A stretch of DNA of 64,000 nt from Streptomyces sp. NRRL S-244 (GTDB taxonomy: Bacteria; Actinomycetota; Actinomycetes; Streptomycetales; Streptomycetaceae), in NCBI RefSeq assembly GCF_000717915.1, contig NZ_JOCX01000001.1:186001-250000 (forward strand), read 5' to 3'. The translations under genes were made by a program, and so were the position numbers. This document shows, piece by piece, positions 43,097-51,644 of the stretch (the stretch's first letter is position 1; each line of letters starts with the position of its first letter). The notes below the pieces were generated by a model that did not search any database, was not told the DNA's origin, and worked only from the letters and a program-made list of their open reading frames with translations.

Positions 43097-43369
43097 ATGG
43101 CCACGCTGCGCGAACGCAAGACCTACCGCGATCAGGTGCTCCGGGTCCTGTACGAAGCCGTCGAGGGCAACCGCCTCCTCGGCATCACCGGAACGCAGCT
43201 GCGGCGCGACCTCCACGTACCGGAACAGGACCTGGCCGCCGCCTGCACCTACCTGGCGGGCGAAGGACTGATCACCGTGGACTGGGAGCCGGGCAACACC
43301 CCGGCGATGGTCACCCTCACCCACGAGGGAATCCGGCGCATGGAGTCCGAGGAGGAAGAGTCGGCCTAG
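43097..43369 (+). CDS. Small winged-helix-like protein
   Basis: A 90-aa protein. Helical segments YRDQVLRVLYEAVEGNRLLGITGTQLRRDLHVPEQDLAAACTYLAGEGLITVDW followed by TLTHEGIRRME look like a winged-helix DNA-binding fold. It is the last gene of the small-gene run, and its stop overlaps the stop of the convergent GNAT-AAA gene by 4 bp (43366-43369). Confidence 0.7.
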   Translation: MATLRERKTYRDQVLRVLYEAVEGNRLLGITGTQLRRDLHVPEQDLAAACTYLAGEGLITVDWEPGNTPAMVTLTHEGIRRMESEEEESA

Positions 43370-44634
43370 ACGCGGGCGAACTTCTCGGTCTGGTGGGCGA
43401 ACTCCAGAGCCATGGCCGCGCTGACCGTGGGCCTGGTTTCACCGATGGTGCCCAGGTAGTCCTCGGTGGTGGGGCGGGCCCGGGTTCCGGTGTCGAAGGT
43501 GCGCTCGAACTGGACTTGGGAGACGGTGCGCGCCACATGGGTGATGTCGGCGGGGGTGAACCCCTCGCTGGCGGTCGCCAGCACCGCGCTGTCGGCCTCC
43601 GCGCCCGCGCGGGCCAGATGGCTCTCCCACAGCGCGGTCCTCGCGCGGTCATCGGGAGGGCCGATCGGCAGCACGTAGTCGAAACGGCCGTGCCGCAGGA
43701 ACGCCGGGTCGAGCGTGGTCACGTCGTTCGTGGCGCAGACGAGCAGCCGCCCGTCCTGGCCCCGGAACCGGACGATCGCCTTGAGCAGTTCGTTGACGAC
43801 GCCGACCGCGGTCGCGTCCGCGCCGCTCCGGGTCCCCGCGATCTCCTCGACCTCGTCGATGAAGACCAGGACGTGGTCGAGCCGGGCGATCTCGTCGAAG
43901 CGCCGGTTCAGCCCGCTCGCCAGCCCGTACTCGGCGGCCAGCCGGGCGGGGAACAGTTCGAGGAAGGGCCATCCCAGACGGCTGGCTATCGCGTGCGCGA
44001 ACGTGCTCTTGCCGGTCCCGGGCGGACCGAACAGCATCACCGCCCGCGGCAGCTCCACTCCGTGCTGGGTGGCCAGTTCGGGATGTGCCAGCGGCAGGAC
44101 CAGGCGCCGCTCGATGAGCCGCTTCTCCCTCTGCATGCCCACGACCTTCTCCCACAGTCCCCCGGGCGGCAGCTCCGCTCCGAGCGACGAGAGCATGCTG
44201 ACCGCCTGAGGGGTCACTCGCCCGCGCTTCTCGAAGAAGACCAGGCCCGGACGGGCACCGAAGCCACAGTTGTGGAGGGCGGCGGCACCGGTCTCGCCGT
44301 CGGGCAGGACCGCGTGCACCGTTCGCACACCACCGGCGAACAACCGGTGCTCCAGAGCCGTGATCAGGTCGCTGCCCAGCCCCTGGTGCCGCCAGGCGGG
44401 CGCCATGCTGATGCGCAGGATCCACGCCCGGTCACCCTCCACCCTGCTCACCGCGGCGCCGACCACCACCTCGTCCGCGGTGGCGACCACCGCCGGGTGC
44501 GGAGCCTGGAGGGCCGCGACGGCGTCCGAGAGCGGGAAGAGAGGGGCCTCTTCGGCCCTGCTGCTCTCCGCATCGACGCGGATCACCGCTTCGAGATCGT
44601 CCTGGGTGTAGTCCCTGACACGCCAACCCGTCAT
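43366..44634 (-). CDS. GNAT-AAA+ ATPase fusion protein
   Basis: A 422-aa protein. An N-terminal GNAT acetyltransferase domain (about 1-140; acetyl-CoA loop WRHQGLGSD at 81-89) is joined to a single AAA+ module: Walker A GPPGTGKST at 203-211, Walker B VLVFIDEVEE at 255-264, and LRHGRFD with the arginine finger. The ATG is at 44632-44634. AAA+ modules of this type remodel proteins. The fused acetyltransferase could mark or be regulated by the same substrates (inference). Confidence 0.85.
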   Translation of the reverse strand: MTGWRVRDYTQDDLEAVIRVDAESSRAEEAPLFPLSDAVAALQAPHPAVVATADEVVVGAAVSRVEGDRAWILRISMAPAWRHQGLGSDLITALEHRLFAGGVRTVHAVLPDGETGAAALHNCGFGARPGLVFFEKRGRVTPQAVSMLSSLGAELPPGGLWEKVVGMQREKRLIERRLVLPLAHPELATQHGVELPRAVMLFGPPGTGKSTFAHAIASRLGWPFLELFPARLAAEYGLASGLNRRFDEIARLDHVLVFIDEVEEIAGTRSGADATAVGVVNELLKAIVRFRGQDGRLLVCATNDVTTLDPAFLRHGRFDYVLPIGPPDDRARTALWESHLARAGAEADSAVLATASEGFTPADITHVARTVSQVQFERTFDTGTRARPTTEDYLGTIGETRPTVSAAMALEFAHQTEKFARV

Positions 44635-44802
44635 GATCAGCTCCGACTGTTCGGCCGTACTCCCATCATCAGCCGACGTGCACGGGCCGCGCACGGCAGA
44701 GCCCGCGCGCCCCAGCCGCCGCTCAGGCTCGGCGGGGATCAAGCCGATCGACGCCGACGCCGACGCCGACGCCGGTATCGATGGCGATACGGGGTTCTGA
44801 AG

Positions 44803-45699
44803 TCAGCCGGCCGCGGCGGGGCCCAGGGGGATCCGGGCGAGGCGCTCGGGGTCCGCGAGGATGTCGAGCGCGATGATCTTTCCGTTCTTGACGGTGAACG
44901 CCATGAGCGACAGCGGCTTGCCGTCCGCCATCGCGAGTGCCCCGGGTATGCCGTTGACCAGGACCGGGACGGCGGCCGCGGCGAAGCGGGCGAAGGTGAT
45001 CGCGTTCGAGGCGACGTCGGTCGCACCGCGCCGGACCGCGCTGGGGCGCAGCGTGCCGCCGTCGGAGCGGGCCACGACATCGGGGTCGAGGAGGTCGACG
45101 AGCGCGTCGAGGTCCCCGCCGCGGGCGGCGGTGAGAAAGGCGTCCACGACCTCGCGGGTGCGCACCAGGTCGAGGTCGGGGGTGGGCGCGGCGCCCTCGA
45201 CCCGGCGCCGGGCGCGGCTGGCGAGCTGCCGCGTGGAGGCGGCGGTACGGCCGAGCACCGGGGCGATCTCGTCGAACGGGACAGCGAAGAGGTCGTGCAG
45301 GACGAAGGCGAGCCGCTCGGCGGGGGCCAGCGTCTCCAGGACGACCAGCAGGGCGATGCCCACGGAGTCGGCGACGAGCACCTCGCGCTCCGGGTCGATG
45401 CCGGAGAGACCCGTCACGACGGGGTCGGGCAGCCGGACGTACCCGTCCTGGTCGTACAGCGGATCCTCGCGTCGCGAGGTGCGCGAGCGCAGCATGTCCA
45501 GGCACACCCGGCCGACGACGGTGGTCAGCCAGCCGCCGAGGTTCTGCACGGCGGAGACGTCCGAGCGGCTGAGCTTCAGCCATGCCTCCTGTACGGCGTC
45601 CTCGGACTCGCTGAGCGAACCCAGCATCCGATAGGCCACGGCCCGCAGGTGGGGGCGGTGCTCCTCGAAGCGCCGGGCCAGGATGTCCTGCTCGCTCAC
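44803..45699 (-). CDS. SigJ-type ECF sigma factor, second copy
   Basis: A 298-aa protein starting at GTG. Region 2 has LRAVAYRMLGSLSESEDAVQEAWLKL and GGWLTTVVGRVCLDML. Region 4 has LAPAERLAFVLHDLFAVPFDEIAPVLGRTAASTRQLASRARRRV. A C-terminal SnoaL-like domain (about 175-290) follows. Same group as the factor at 28.9 kb but clearly diverged. No anti-sigma factor gene is adjacent. Confidence 0.92.
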   Translation of the reverse strand: MSEQDILARRFEEHRPHLRAVAYRMLGSLSESEDAVQEAWLKLSRSDVSAVQNLGGWLTTVVGRVCLDMLRSRTSRREDPLYDQDGYVRLPDPVVTGLSGIDPEREVLVADSVGIALLVVLETLAPAERLAFVLHDLFAVPFDEIAPVLGRTAASTRQLASRARRRVEGAAPTPDLDLVRTREVVDAFLTAARGGDLDALVDLLDPDVVARSDGGTLRPSAVRRGATDVASNAITFARFAAAAVPVLVNGIPGALAMADGKPLSLMAFTVKNGKIIALDILADPERLARIPLGPAAAG

Positions 45700-45771
45700 C
45701 TGTCACGTCCTCGCGTCGCGATCGTCAATGCACCCGAAAACGCTAACCGGATGCCGCATCGCCGGAGCGGT

Positions 45772-45785
45772 GTTTCACGTGAAAC
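45772..45785. promoter_or_regulatory. parS site 1
   Basis: A perfect GTTTCACGTGAAAC palindrome, extended to 16 bp by flanking T and A. This is the ParB-binding core in Streptomyces. It lies 30 bp upstream of the aminotransferase start. Confidence 0.85.
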
Positions 45786-45814
45786 ATCGTCCGACCCTCC
45801 CAGGGGTCCACATC

Positions 45815-47188
45815 ATGGACAACTACGCTCGGGACATGAACGCAGAAGCCGCCGACGCGCTCGCCGCCGTGAAAGACGCCGACCGGAAGCACGTTTTCCA
45901 TTCCTGGTCGGCGCAGGAGCTCATCGACCCGCTCGCCGTGGCCGGGGCCGAGGGCTCGTACTTCTGGGACTACCAGGGCAACCGCTTCCTCGACTTCTCC
46001 AGCGCCCTCGTCTACACGAACATCGGCTACCAGCACCCCAAGGTGACCGCGGCCATCCAGGAGCAGGCGGCCAAGCTCTGCACCGTCGCGCCCGGCTTCG
46101 CCGTCGACGTCCGCTCGGAGGCGGCCCGGCTGATCGCCGAGCGCACGCCCGGCGACCTCGACAAGATCTTCTTCACCAACGCGGGCGCCGAGGCCGTCGA
46201 GAACGCCGTACGGATGGCGCGCCTGCACACCGGCCGGCCCAAGGTGCTGTCCGCGTACCGCTCGTACCACGGGGCCACCGCCACCGCGATCAACCTGACC
46301 GGTGACGCGCGCCGCTTCGGCAACGACAGCGCGACCGCCGGCGTCGTGCACTTCTGGGGGCCGTTCACCTACCGCTCGCCGTTCTACGCGGCCACGGAGG
46401 CCGAGGAGTGCGAGCGCGCGCTGAGCCACCTCGAGGACACGATCGTCTTCGAGGGCCCGCAGTCGATCGCCGCGATCATCCTGGAGACCGTCGGCGGCGC
46501 TCCGGGCGTGCTCGTCCATCCGGACGGTTATCTCGCCGGGGTCCGCGAGCTCTGCGACCGCTTCGGCATCGTCTTCATCCTCGACGAGATCATGGTCGGC
46601 TTCGGCCGCACCGGGAAGTGGTTCGCGTCGGAGCACTGGGGAGTCACCCCCGACCTGATCTGCTTCGCCAAGGGCGTGACCAGCGGATACGTCCCGCTCG
46701 GCGGGGTCGCCATCTCGGCCGCCATCGCCGGGACCTTCGCGCGCCGGCCCTACCCGGGAGGGCTGACGTACTCCGGGCACGTGCTCGCCTGCGGAGCCGC
46801 CGTGGCGACGATCAACGTCATGGAGGAGGAGGGCATCGTCGAGCAGTCCGCCCGCACCGGGGCGGAGCTGCTGGGGCCGGGCCTGCGCGCCCTCGCCGAG
46901 AAGCACCCGTCGGTCGGTGAGGTCCGCGGTCTGGGCACCTTCTGGGCCCTGGAGCTCGTACGGGACCGGCAGACGCGCGAGCCGCTCGTCCCGTACAACG
47001 CGGCCGGGGCGGACAACGCGCCCATGGCCGAGTTCGGGGCCGCCTGCAAGAAGGGCGGGCTGTGGCCGCTGATCGCAGGCAACCGCATCCACGTCGCCCC
47101 GCCCTGCAACATCGGCCCGCAGGACGTGGCCAAGGGCCTGCAGATCCTCGACGAGGCCCTGTCCGTCGCGGATGCGCACATGGCCTGA
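45815..47188 (+). CDS. Class III pyridoxal-phosphate aminotransferase
   Basis: A 457-aa protein. FFTNAGAEAVENAVRMAR (PLP phosphate region), FILDEIMVGFGRTGKW (Asp contacting the pyridine ring) and FAKGVTSGYVPLGG with the PLP-binding Lys are in normal order. It transfers amino groups between an omega- or alpha-amino substrate and a keto acid. An internal ATG at 45836 is the alternative start. The gene precedes uricase by 243 bp, but no shared pathway is evident. Confidence 0.88.
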   Translation: MDNYARDMNAEAADALAAVKDADRKHVFHSWSAQELIDPLAVAGAEGSYFWDYQGNRFLDFSSALVYTNIGYQHPKVTAAIQEQAAKLCTVAPGFAVDVRSEAARLIAERTPGDLDKIFFTNAGAEAVENAVRMARLHTGRPKVLSAYRSYHGATATAINLTGDARRFGNDSATAGVVHFWGPFTYRSPFYAATEAEECERALSHLEDTIVFEGPQSIAAIILETVGGAPGVLVHPDGYLAGVRELCDRFGIVFILDEIMVGFGRTGKWFASEHWGVTPDLICFAKGVTSGYVPLGGVAISAAIAGTFARRPYPGGLTYSGHVLACGAAVATINVMEEEGIVEQSARTGAELLGPGLRALAEKHPSVGEVRGLGTFWALELVRDRQTREPLVPYNAAGADNAPMAEFGAACKKGGLWPLIAGNRIHVAPPCNIGPQDVAKGLQILDEALSVADAHMA

Positions 47189-47431
47189 GCAGACGGCCTG
47201 ACCTGCACGGATGCACGGTCACCCAATCCGTGGGTGCCTGTCTTGGACGTTCCGCGCCATTCCGAACACCACGTGAACGTGCTGGAATCCGACAGAGCAC
47301 CTACGGACCGGGATGCACGTCAGTCCCGGGGCGGTCCTCCGTGACCGAACGGCGGGGAGCGGGGCGACCGCTGGACGCCGGGCGTACGGGATCCAGTCGG
47401 TCGGACTCCGTGTACCCGAAGGAATACAGCC

Positions 47432-48349
47432 ATGAGCAAGCACGTCCTCGCGCAGAACCAGTACGGCAAGGCCGAGAACCGCATCGTCAAGGTCACCCGC
47501 AAGGGATCCGACGGGTCGTGGCACGAGATCCGCGACCTCAACGTCTCGGTCGCGCTCCGCGGCGAGTTCCGCGACGTCCACCTGACCGGCGACAACGCCA
47601 ACTGCCTGCCGACCGACACCACCAAGAACACGGTGTACGCCTTCGGCAAGGAGCACGGCATCGCCTCGCCCGAGGCCTTCGGCATCCTGCTCGCCAAGCA
47701 CTTCGTCTCCTCCCAGTCGCCGATCCGCGAGGCGCAGATCCGGATCGAGGAGTACGCCTGGGAGCGGATCCCGGTCCCGACGCGCAAGGAGCAGCACTCC
47801 TTCGTCCGCAAGGGCCAGGAGGTGCGCACGGCGCAGATCACGTACAGCGAGACGACCGGCCTCCAGGTCATCTCGGGTCTGAAGGACCTGACCGTGATGA
47901 ACTCGACGAACTCCGAGTTCCACGGCTACATCAAGGACAAGTACACGACGCTGAAGGAGGCGTACGACCGGATCCTGGCGACCAAGGTCACCGCGCGCTG
48001 GGCGCACTCGGCGCTGGCCGCCGACGACTCCGCGTTCGACTGGGACCAGTCGTACAAGAAGGTCCGCAAGAACATGCTGGAGGCGTTCGCCGAGACCTAC
48101 TCGTACTCGCTCCAGCAGACCCTGAACCAGATGGCCGAGCGGGTGCTCGACAACTGCCCGCGGGTCAACGAGGTACGCCTCAACCTCCCCAACAAGCACC
48201 ACTTCCTGGTCGACCTGGAGCCCTTCGGCCTCAAGAACGACAACGAGGTCTACTTCGCGGCGGACCGGATGTACGGCCTGATCGAGGGCACGATCCACCG
48301 CGACGGCGTGCAGCCGGTGATCGCGACGAGCGACTGGATCGCCGCGTAG
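47432..48349 (+). CDS. Urate oxidase (uricase)
   Basis: A 305-aa cofactor-free enzyme oxidising urate to 5-hydroxyisourate in purine catabolism. The catalytic Lys is in GKAENRIVKV and the Thr in LPTDTTKNTVYAF. LVDLEPFG and NKHHFLVDL are the later conserved segments. Full family length. The other uricase-pathway genes are not in the window. Confidence 0.95.
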   Translation: MSKHVLAQNQYGKAENRIVKVTRKGSDGSWHEIRDLNVSVALRGEFRDVHLTGDNANCLPTDTTKNTVYAFGKEHGIASPEAFGILLAKHFVSSQSPIREAQIRIEEYAWERIPVPTRKEQHSFVRKGQEVRTAQITYSETTGLQVISGLKDLTVMNSTNSEFHGYIKDKYTTLKEAYDRILATKVTARWAHSALAADDSAFDWDQSYKKVRKNMLEAFAETYSYSLQQTLNQMAERVLDNCPRVNEVRLNLPNKHHFLVDLEPFGLKNDNEVYFAADRMYGLIEGTIHRDGVQPVIATSDWIAA

Positions 48350-48352
48350 CGG

Positions 48353-48805
48353 CTACGTGTCGATCGGCTGGCCGATCAGGAGGTTCCACCTGCCGAGCCG
48401 CCCGGTGAGAGTGGTCACCGTGTCCGGCCGTACGTCGAGGCGCCAGAACGCGGCGGCCGGCAGCTCCAGCGCGTGCACCACGCCCGCCCGTACGACCGCC
48501 TGGTCGACCACGGCGCGGTGCGTGCCGGGGGCCAGGCCGGCGAGCGCGGAGCCGACGCGGGCGATCAGCGCGGTGACGGACTCCCCGCCGGTCGGCGCGT
48601 AGTCGGGGTCGGTCAGCCATCGCTGTACGGCGGCCGGATCCTCGGCCGCGACCTCGTCCAGGGTCCGGCCCGCCCATTCCCCCGCGTCCGGGCCGCGCAG
48701 GCCCTCGTGGCCGGGGCAGGGGTCGCCGTGGCCGAAACGTATCTGCCGCGAGGCTGCGTCGAACGGGCGTGTCACGAACTGAACTCGTACCACGGCACTC
48801 TTCAT
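48353..48805 (-). CDS. Histidine-phosphatase-fold protein without the catalytic His
   Basis: A 150-aa protein. GPDAGEWAGRTLDEVAAEDPAAVQRWLTDPDYAPTGGESVTALIARV is typical of the phosphoglycerate-mutase-like (CobC/GpmB) family. However, the N-terminal RHG motif is absent; the region reads VVRVQFVTRPFD. The later DQAVVRAGVVHALELP replaces the usual VxHGxxxR segment. It is probably catalytically inactive. It is divergent from the cobalamin riboswitch and 3 bp from the convergent uricase stop. Confidence 0.7.
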   Translation of the reverse strand: MKSAVVRVQFVTRPFDAASRQIRFGHGDPCPGHEGLRGPDAGEWAGRTLDEVAAEDPAAVQRWLTDPDYAPTGGESVTALIARVGSALAGLAPGTHRAVVDQAVVRAGVVHALELPAAAFWRLDVRPDTVTTLTGRLGRWNLLIGQPIDT

Positions 48806-48849
48806 AAGGGGAGCGTAAACGCGGTACGGTCTCGGACGACAACCTAAAA

Positions 48850-48945
48850 AAGACGACGGTATGACGGAAGTACCGGTGAAAATCCGGCACGGTCGCGCCA
48901 CTGTGAATCCTCCCGGAGGGGGAGGGAAAGTCAGACCCGCCATGT
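48850..48945 (+). ncRNA. Cobalamin riboswitch
   Basis: The leader of cbtB contains the conserved parts: GGTGAAAATCCGGCACGG, the B12 box GCCACTG (48897-48903) and AGTCAGACCCG. It senses adenosylcobalamin or a related form and should repress cbtBA when cobalamin is sufficient. Confidence 0.9.
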
Positions 48946-48995
48946 CGTCGCGAGCACCACTGACCGGGACGCGTGTTCCCTCTGGAGGTACTGCC

Positions 48996-49208
48996 ATGGC
49001 TCACTCCGCCGTGCCCACGACGGCCCCTGCCGTCGCCCCGATTTCGCTCTCCGCGCTCGCCCCCTGGGCCCTGTTCGTCGGCGTCCTGATGCTGGTCCTG
49101 CTCTACCTCGTCGGCGCCGAGCAGGGCGCCACCGCGCTCTTCGAGGGCGACACCGTCCACGAGTGGATGCACGACGGTCGCCACCTCCTCGGCTTCCCCT
49201 GCCACTGA
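48996..49208 (+). CDS. cbtB: CbtB, cobalt transporter subunit
   Basis: A 70-aa protein with one TM helix (about residues 18-42) and a C-terminal His cluster (HEWMHDGRHLLGFPCH), typical of CbtB metal binding. The ATG follows GGAGG. It is controlled by the upstream cobalamin riboswitch and precedes cbtA by 30 bp. Confidence 0.92.
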   Translation: MAHSAVPTTAPAVAPISLSALAPWALFVGVLMLVLLYLVGAEQGATALFEGDTVHEWMHDGRHLLGFPCH

Positions 49209-49238
49209 TCTTCACCTCCGCAAGGGAAGAACCGAACC

Positions 49239-49994
49239 ATGAACCCCATTTCCCCCCGCGTCCTGCTGGTCCGGGGCATGCTGGCCGGTCTGCTCGCAGG
49301 CGTGGCCGCCTTCCTCGTCGCGTACGTCCTGGGTGAATCCAAGGTCGACGCGGCCATCGCCATCGAGGAGGCGGGCCACGCCGCCCACGACCACGGCGAG
49401 GAGGCGGCCCCGGTCAGCCGGGCCCTCCAGGCCACGGCCGGCCTCGGCACCGGCACGCTGCTGTACGGGATCGCGCTCGGCGGCATCGCCGCGCTCGTCT
49501 TCTGCTACGCCCTGGGCCGCATCGGCCGCTTCGGCCCGCGGGTCACGGCCCTGCTGGTCTCGGGCGGCCTGTTCGTCGCCCTCAACCTCGTACCGTTCCT
49601 CAAGTACCCCTCCAACCCGCCGGCCGTCGGAGACCCCGACACCGTCGTCCGGAGGACCACCCTCTACGTCCTGATGATCGCGCTGAGCGTGCTGCTGTCC
49701 GCGGCGGCGCTCATCCTGGGCCGGCGCCTGGCGCCCAAGCTCGGGAACTGGAACGCGTCGATCGTGGCCTCGGTCGCCTTCGTCGCGGCGGTCGCCATCG
49801 CCTACGCGTCCCTGCCCGGCATCAACGAGGTCCCGGCCGACTTCCCGGCCGCCCTGATCTGGCAGTTCCGCCTCGCCACCCTGGCCATCCAGGCCGTGAT
49901 GTGGACGACCTTCGGTCTGGCCTTCGGCGTTCTCGCCGAGCGCTCCCTCATCCCGGCCGCCGCCCCCCGGCAAGAGGCACAGCCCGTGAGCTGA
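49239..49994 (+). CDS. cbtA: CbtA, cobalt transporter subunit
   Basis: A 251-aa protein with five or six TM helices. The His-rich loop HAAHDHGEEAAP (about residues 46-57) follows the first helix. CbtAB are predicted to import cobalt for cobalamin synthesis. The start follows AAGGGAAG. It shares the riboswitch-controlled transcript with cbtB. Confidence 0.9.
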   Translation: MNPISPRVLLVRGMLAGLLAGVAAFLVAYVLGESKVDAAIAIEEAGHAAHDHGEEAAPVSRALQATAGLGTGTLLYGIALGGIAALVFCYALGRIGRFGPRVTALLVSGGLFVALNLVPFLKYPSNPPAVGDPDTVVRRTTLYVLMIALSVLLSAAALILGRRLAPKLGNWNASIVASVAFVAAVAIAYASLPGINEVPADFPAALIWQFRLATLAIQAVMWTTFGLAFGVLAERSLIPAAAPRQEAQPVS

Positions 49995-50269
49995 CGCCGA
50001 GCCCGGCACCCACGGCCCTGACCGCCCCCGGCGGCCAGGGCCGCGGTCTTTTCTCCGGTCCACTCGTTCGGTCGTATCTTGCGCAATCCACGGAATGGCG
50101 GTGGTTCACCCGTCGCCAGCTGGGAAGACGTCCGCGCCGGGGTGGCGACACGCCTGTGACGCGGCGTCAGTCTTCGGCGTTGTAAGCAGTACTGACGGGC
50201 AAGGAAGGGATCCACTGCTCTCAGGAGTCCCGGCCGCCGGAGCCGGGGATCGGACCAGGAGGGAATTCC

Positions 50270-50851
50270 ATGCCCCGCGCCAAGTGGGTGGTCGGCGTGC
50301 TGACAGTGGCTCTGCTGGGAGCCGGCGTAGGCATGCTGCGGAGCACCGAGGGCGCCCGGCCCGCGGCGGCCACCGCCGCCGACGCGCTGCCCTCCCGCGC
50401 ACTGGGTCTGTCCGGCCACCGCCGGCTCGTCGAGCAGCTGGAGCATGCCGGGCAGCACGCACCGGGCAAGGGGGCCCGGCCCGCGCGCGCCGCCGCCATC
50501 ACACCGCTGCGGGTCTCGCGGCCGCTGCGGCTGCGCGTCCCGAGCCTGGGCGTCGACCTGCCGCTGGGCGGGGACGCGGAGGAGGCCGCCTGGGACCACG
50601 ACAGCCCGGCCCCGGGCTCGGCCGGCACCGCCGTGGTCACCGCCGACGATCTGCGGCTCGCCGAGCTGCGGCGGGGGCTGACCATCGAGATCGCACGCGC
50701 TGACCGCCGTACCGCCGTGTTCACCGTCGACCGGGTCTCGCCCGCCGGGGTCAGAGGTCGCGGGCAGCGGCCCGGGCGCGCCCAACTCCGGCTGGTCAGC
50801 GGTGAGACCACCGTTCTGGCCCGGTTGACCGGCCAGCGCCGCACCGGCTGA
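50270..50851 (+). CDS. Sortase-F-like protein lacking catalytic His and Cys
   Basis: A 193-aa protein. The N-terminal TM/signal (about residues 5-24) is followed by a class-F sortase-like domain: RLRVPSLGVDLPLG (87-100), then PGSAGTAVVTADD (115-127) where active enzymes have a GH, and AQLRLVSGE (171-179) where they have the TC. Both catalytic positions appear replaced. The gene starts after AGGAGGG. It may bind rather than cleave sorting signals, or be a decaying gene. Confidence 0.6.
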   Translation: MPRAKWVVGVLTVALLGAGVGMLRSTEGARPAAATAADALPSRALGLSGHRRLVEQLEHAGQHAPGKGARPARAAAITPLRVSRPLRLRVPSLGVDLPLGGDAEEAAWDHDSPAPGSAGTAVVTADDLRLAELRRGLTIEIARADRRTAVFTVDRVSPAGVRGRGQRPGRAQLRLVSGETTVLARLTGQRRTG

Positions 50852-50964
50852 GCCGGCAGCCGCCGCGGCCTCCTGTCATCCGAGGGGGGTGTCTTCGTCC
50901 CCCGGTCGGGGGCTTCTGCGGCCCGATCGGGGAGTTGTCCGGCGTGTCGGGGCAGACCCCTCGC

Positions 50965-51336
50965 ATGAGCGGGACGCGGTACGCGCGCACGGCACTGGCC
51001 AGGGCCCTTTCAGCGGCCTGCGTCGTGCTGCTGTGCCTGTTCGCGTCCGGTCCCGCCGTCACGACGGCCGCAGCGGCGGCCGCGGTCGAACCCACCGCCT
51101 CCGGCGCGCCGAGCGAGCCGGGCGCCCCCGCCGAGGGGGAGTCCGACCCGGCCGCGGATCCCGAGGTGCGGGTCGCCGTACGGCTCGTCGTGCGCGGGCT
51201 GCCGGGAGTACGGCAGCTGCCGCGTCCGGTGTTTCACGTGAAACACGCCGGTCAGGCCGTACGCGCCGACGCCTACCGGACGGACGGGCCGATGCTGTCC
51301 GCGTGGACGGAGCGGGGTGTGGTCCTGCGCTGCTGA
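50965..51336 (+). CDS. Secreted protein with embedded parS
   Basis: A 123-aa protein. The signal segment (about residues 10-38) is followed by an Ala/Pro/Glu-rich linker and a short C-terminal domain ending in Cys. The parS palindrome at 51231-51244 codes for part of VFHVKH. The ribosome site is weak. The function is unknown. Confidence 0.5.
   Translation: MSGTRYARTALARALSAACVVLLCLFASGPAVTTAAAAAAVEPTASGAPSEPGAPAEGESDPAADPEVRVAVRLVVRGLPGVRQLPRPVFHVKHAGQAVRADAYRTDGPMLSAWTERGVVLRC
51231..51244. promoter_or_regulatory. parS site 2
   Basis: A perfect GTTTCACGTGAAAC with flanking T and A, placed inside a coding sequence. Confidence 0.85.
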
Positions 51337-51393
51337 GCGGGCCGAGCGGCAGCGCACACCCCCACACACCCCCGAACACCGTGAGGTTCCGGC

Positions 51394-51564
51394 ATGCCCA
51401 TCGACCCGTACGCCGCCCTGAACGCCATGCTCCGCGCCGAGGTCACCCGCTACACCCCGACGGCACCCAAGCCGCAGGTCCGTGGGACCGACGGCGACGA
51501 CACCCCCGCGGCGGCCACGGCAACCGCCCCGGTCAACGGCTCCGAGGCCCCGTCCGAGGGCTGA
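51394..51564 (+). CDS. Small hydrophilic protein
   Basis: A 56-aa protein starting MPIDPYAALNAMLRAEV, with a Thr/Ala/Pro-rich tail. GTGAGG lies upstream, and a strong terminator follows its stop after 13 bp, which supports a transcribed unit. The function is unknown. Confidence 0.55.
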   Translation: MPIDPYAALNAMLRAEVTRYTPTAPKPQVRGTDGDDTPAAATATAPVNGSEAPSEG

Positions 51565-51577
51565 GCCGCCCGACACG

Positions 51578-51614
51578 GGCAGGCGCCGGTCCCGTGCGGG
51601 GACCGGCGCCTGCC
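51578..51614. terminator. Strong terminator hairpin
   Basis: A perfect 16-bp stem (51578-51593 with 51599-51614, 5-nt loop) lies between convergent genes. Confidence 0.85.
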
Positions 51615-51644
51615 GCGCTCAGGGCCGTCTGTCGCGCTTCCGGC

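Noticed and set aside
44750..44790. GACGCC run near 44.75 kb as a possible iteron
   Set aside because: Plain 6-bp microsatellite of about five units, with no initiator gene nearby.
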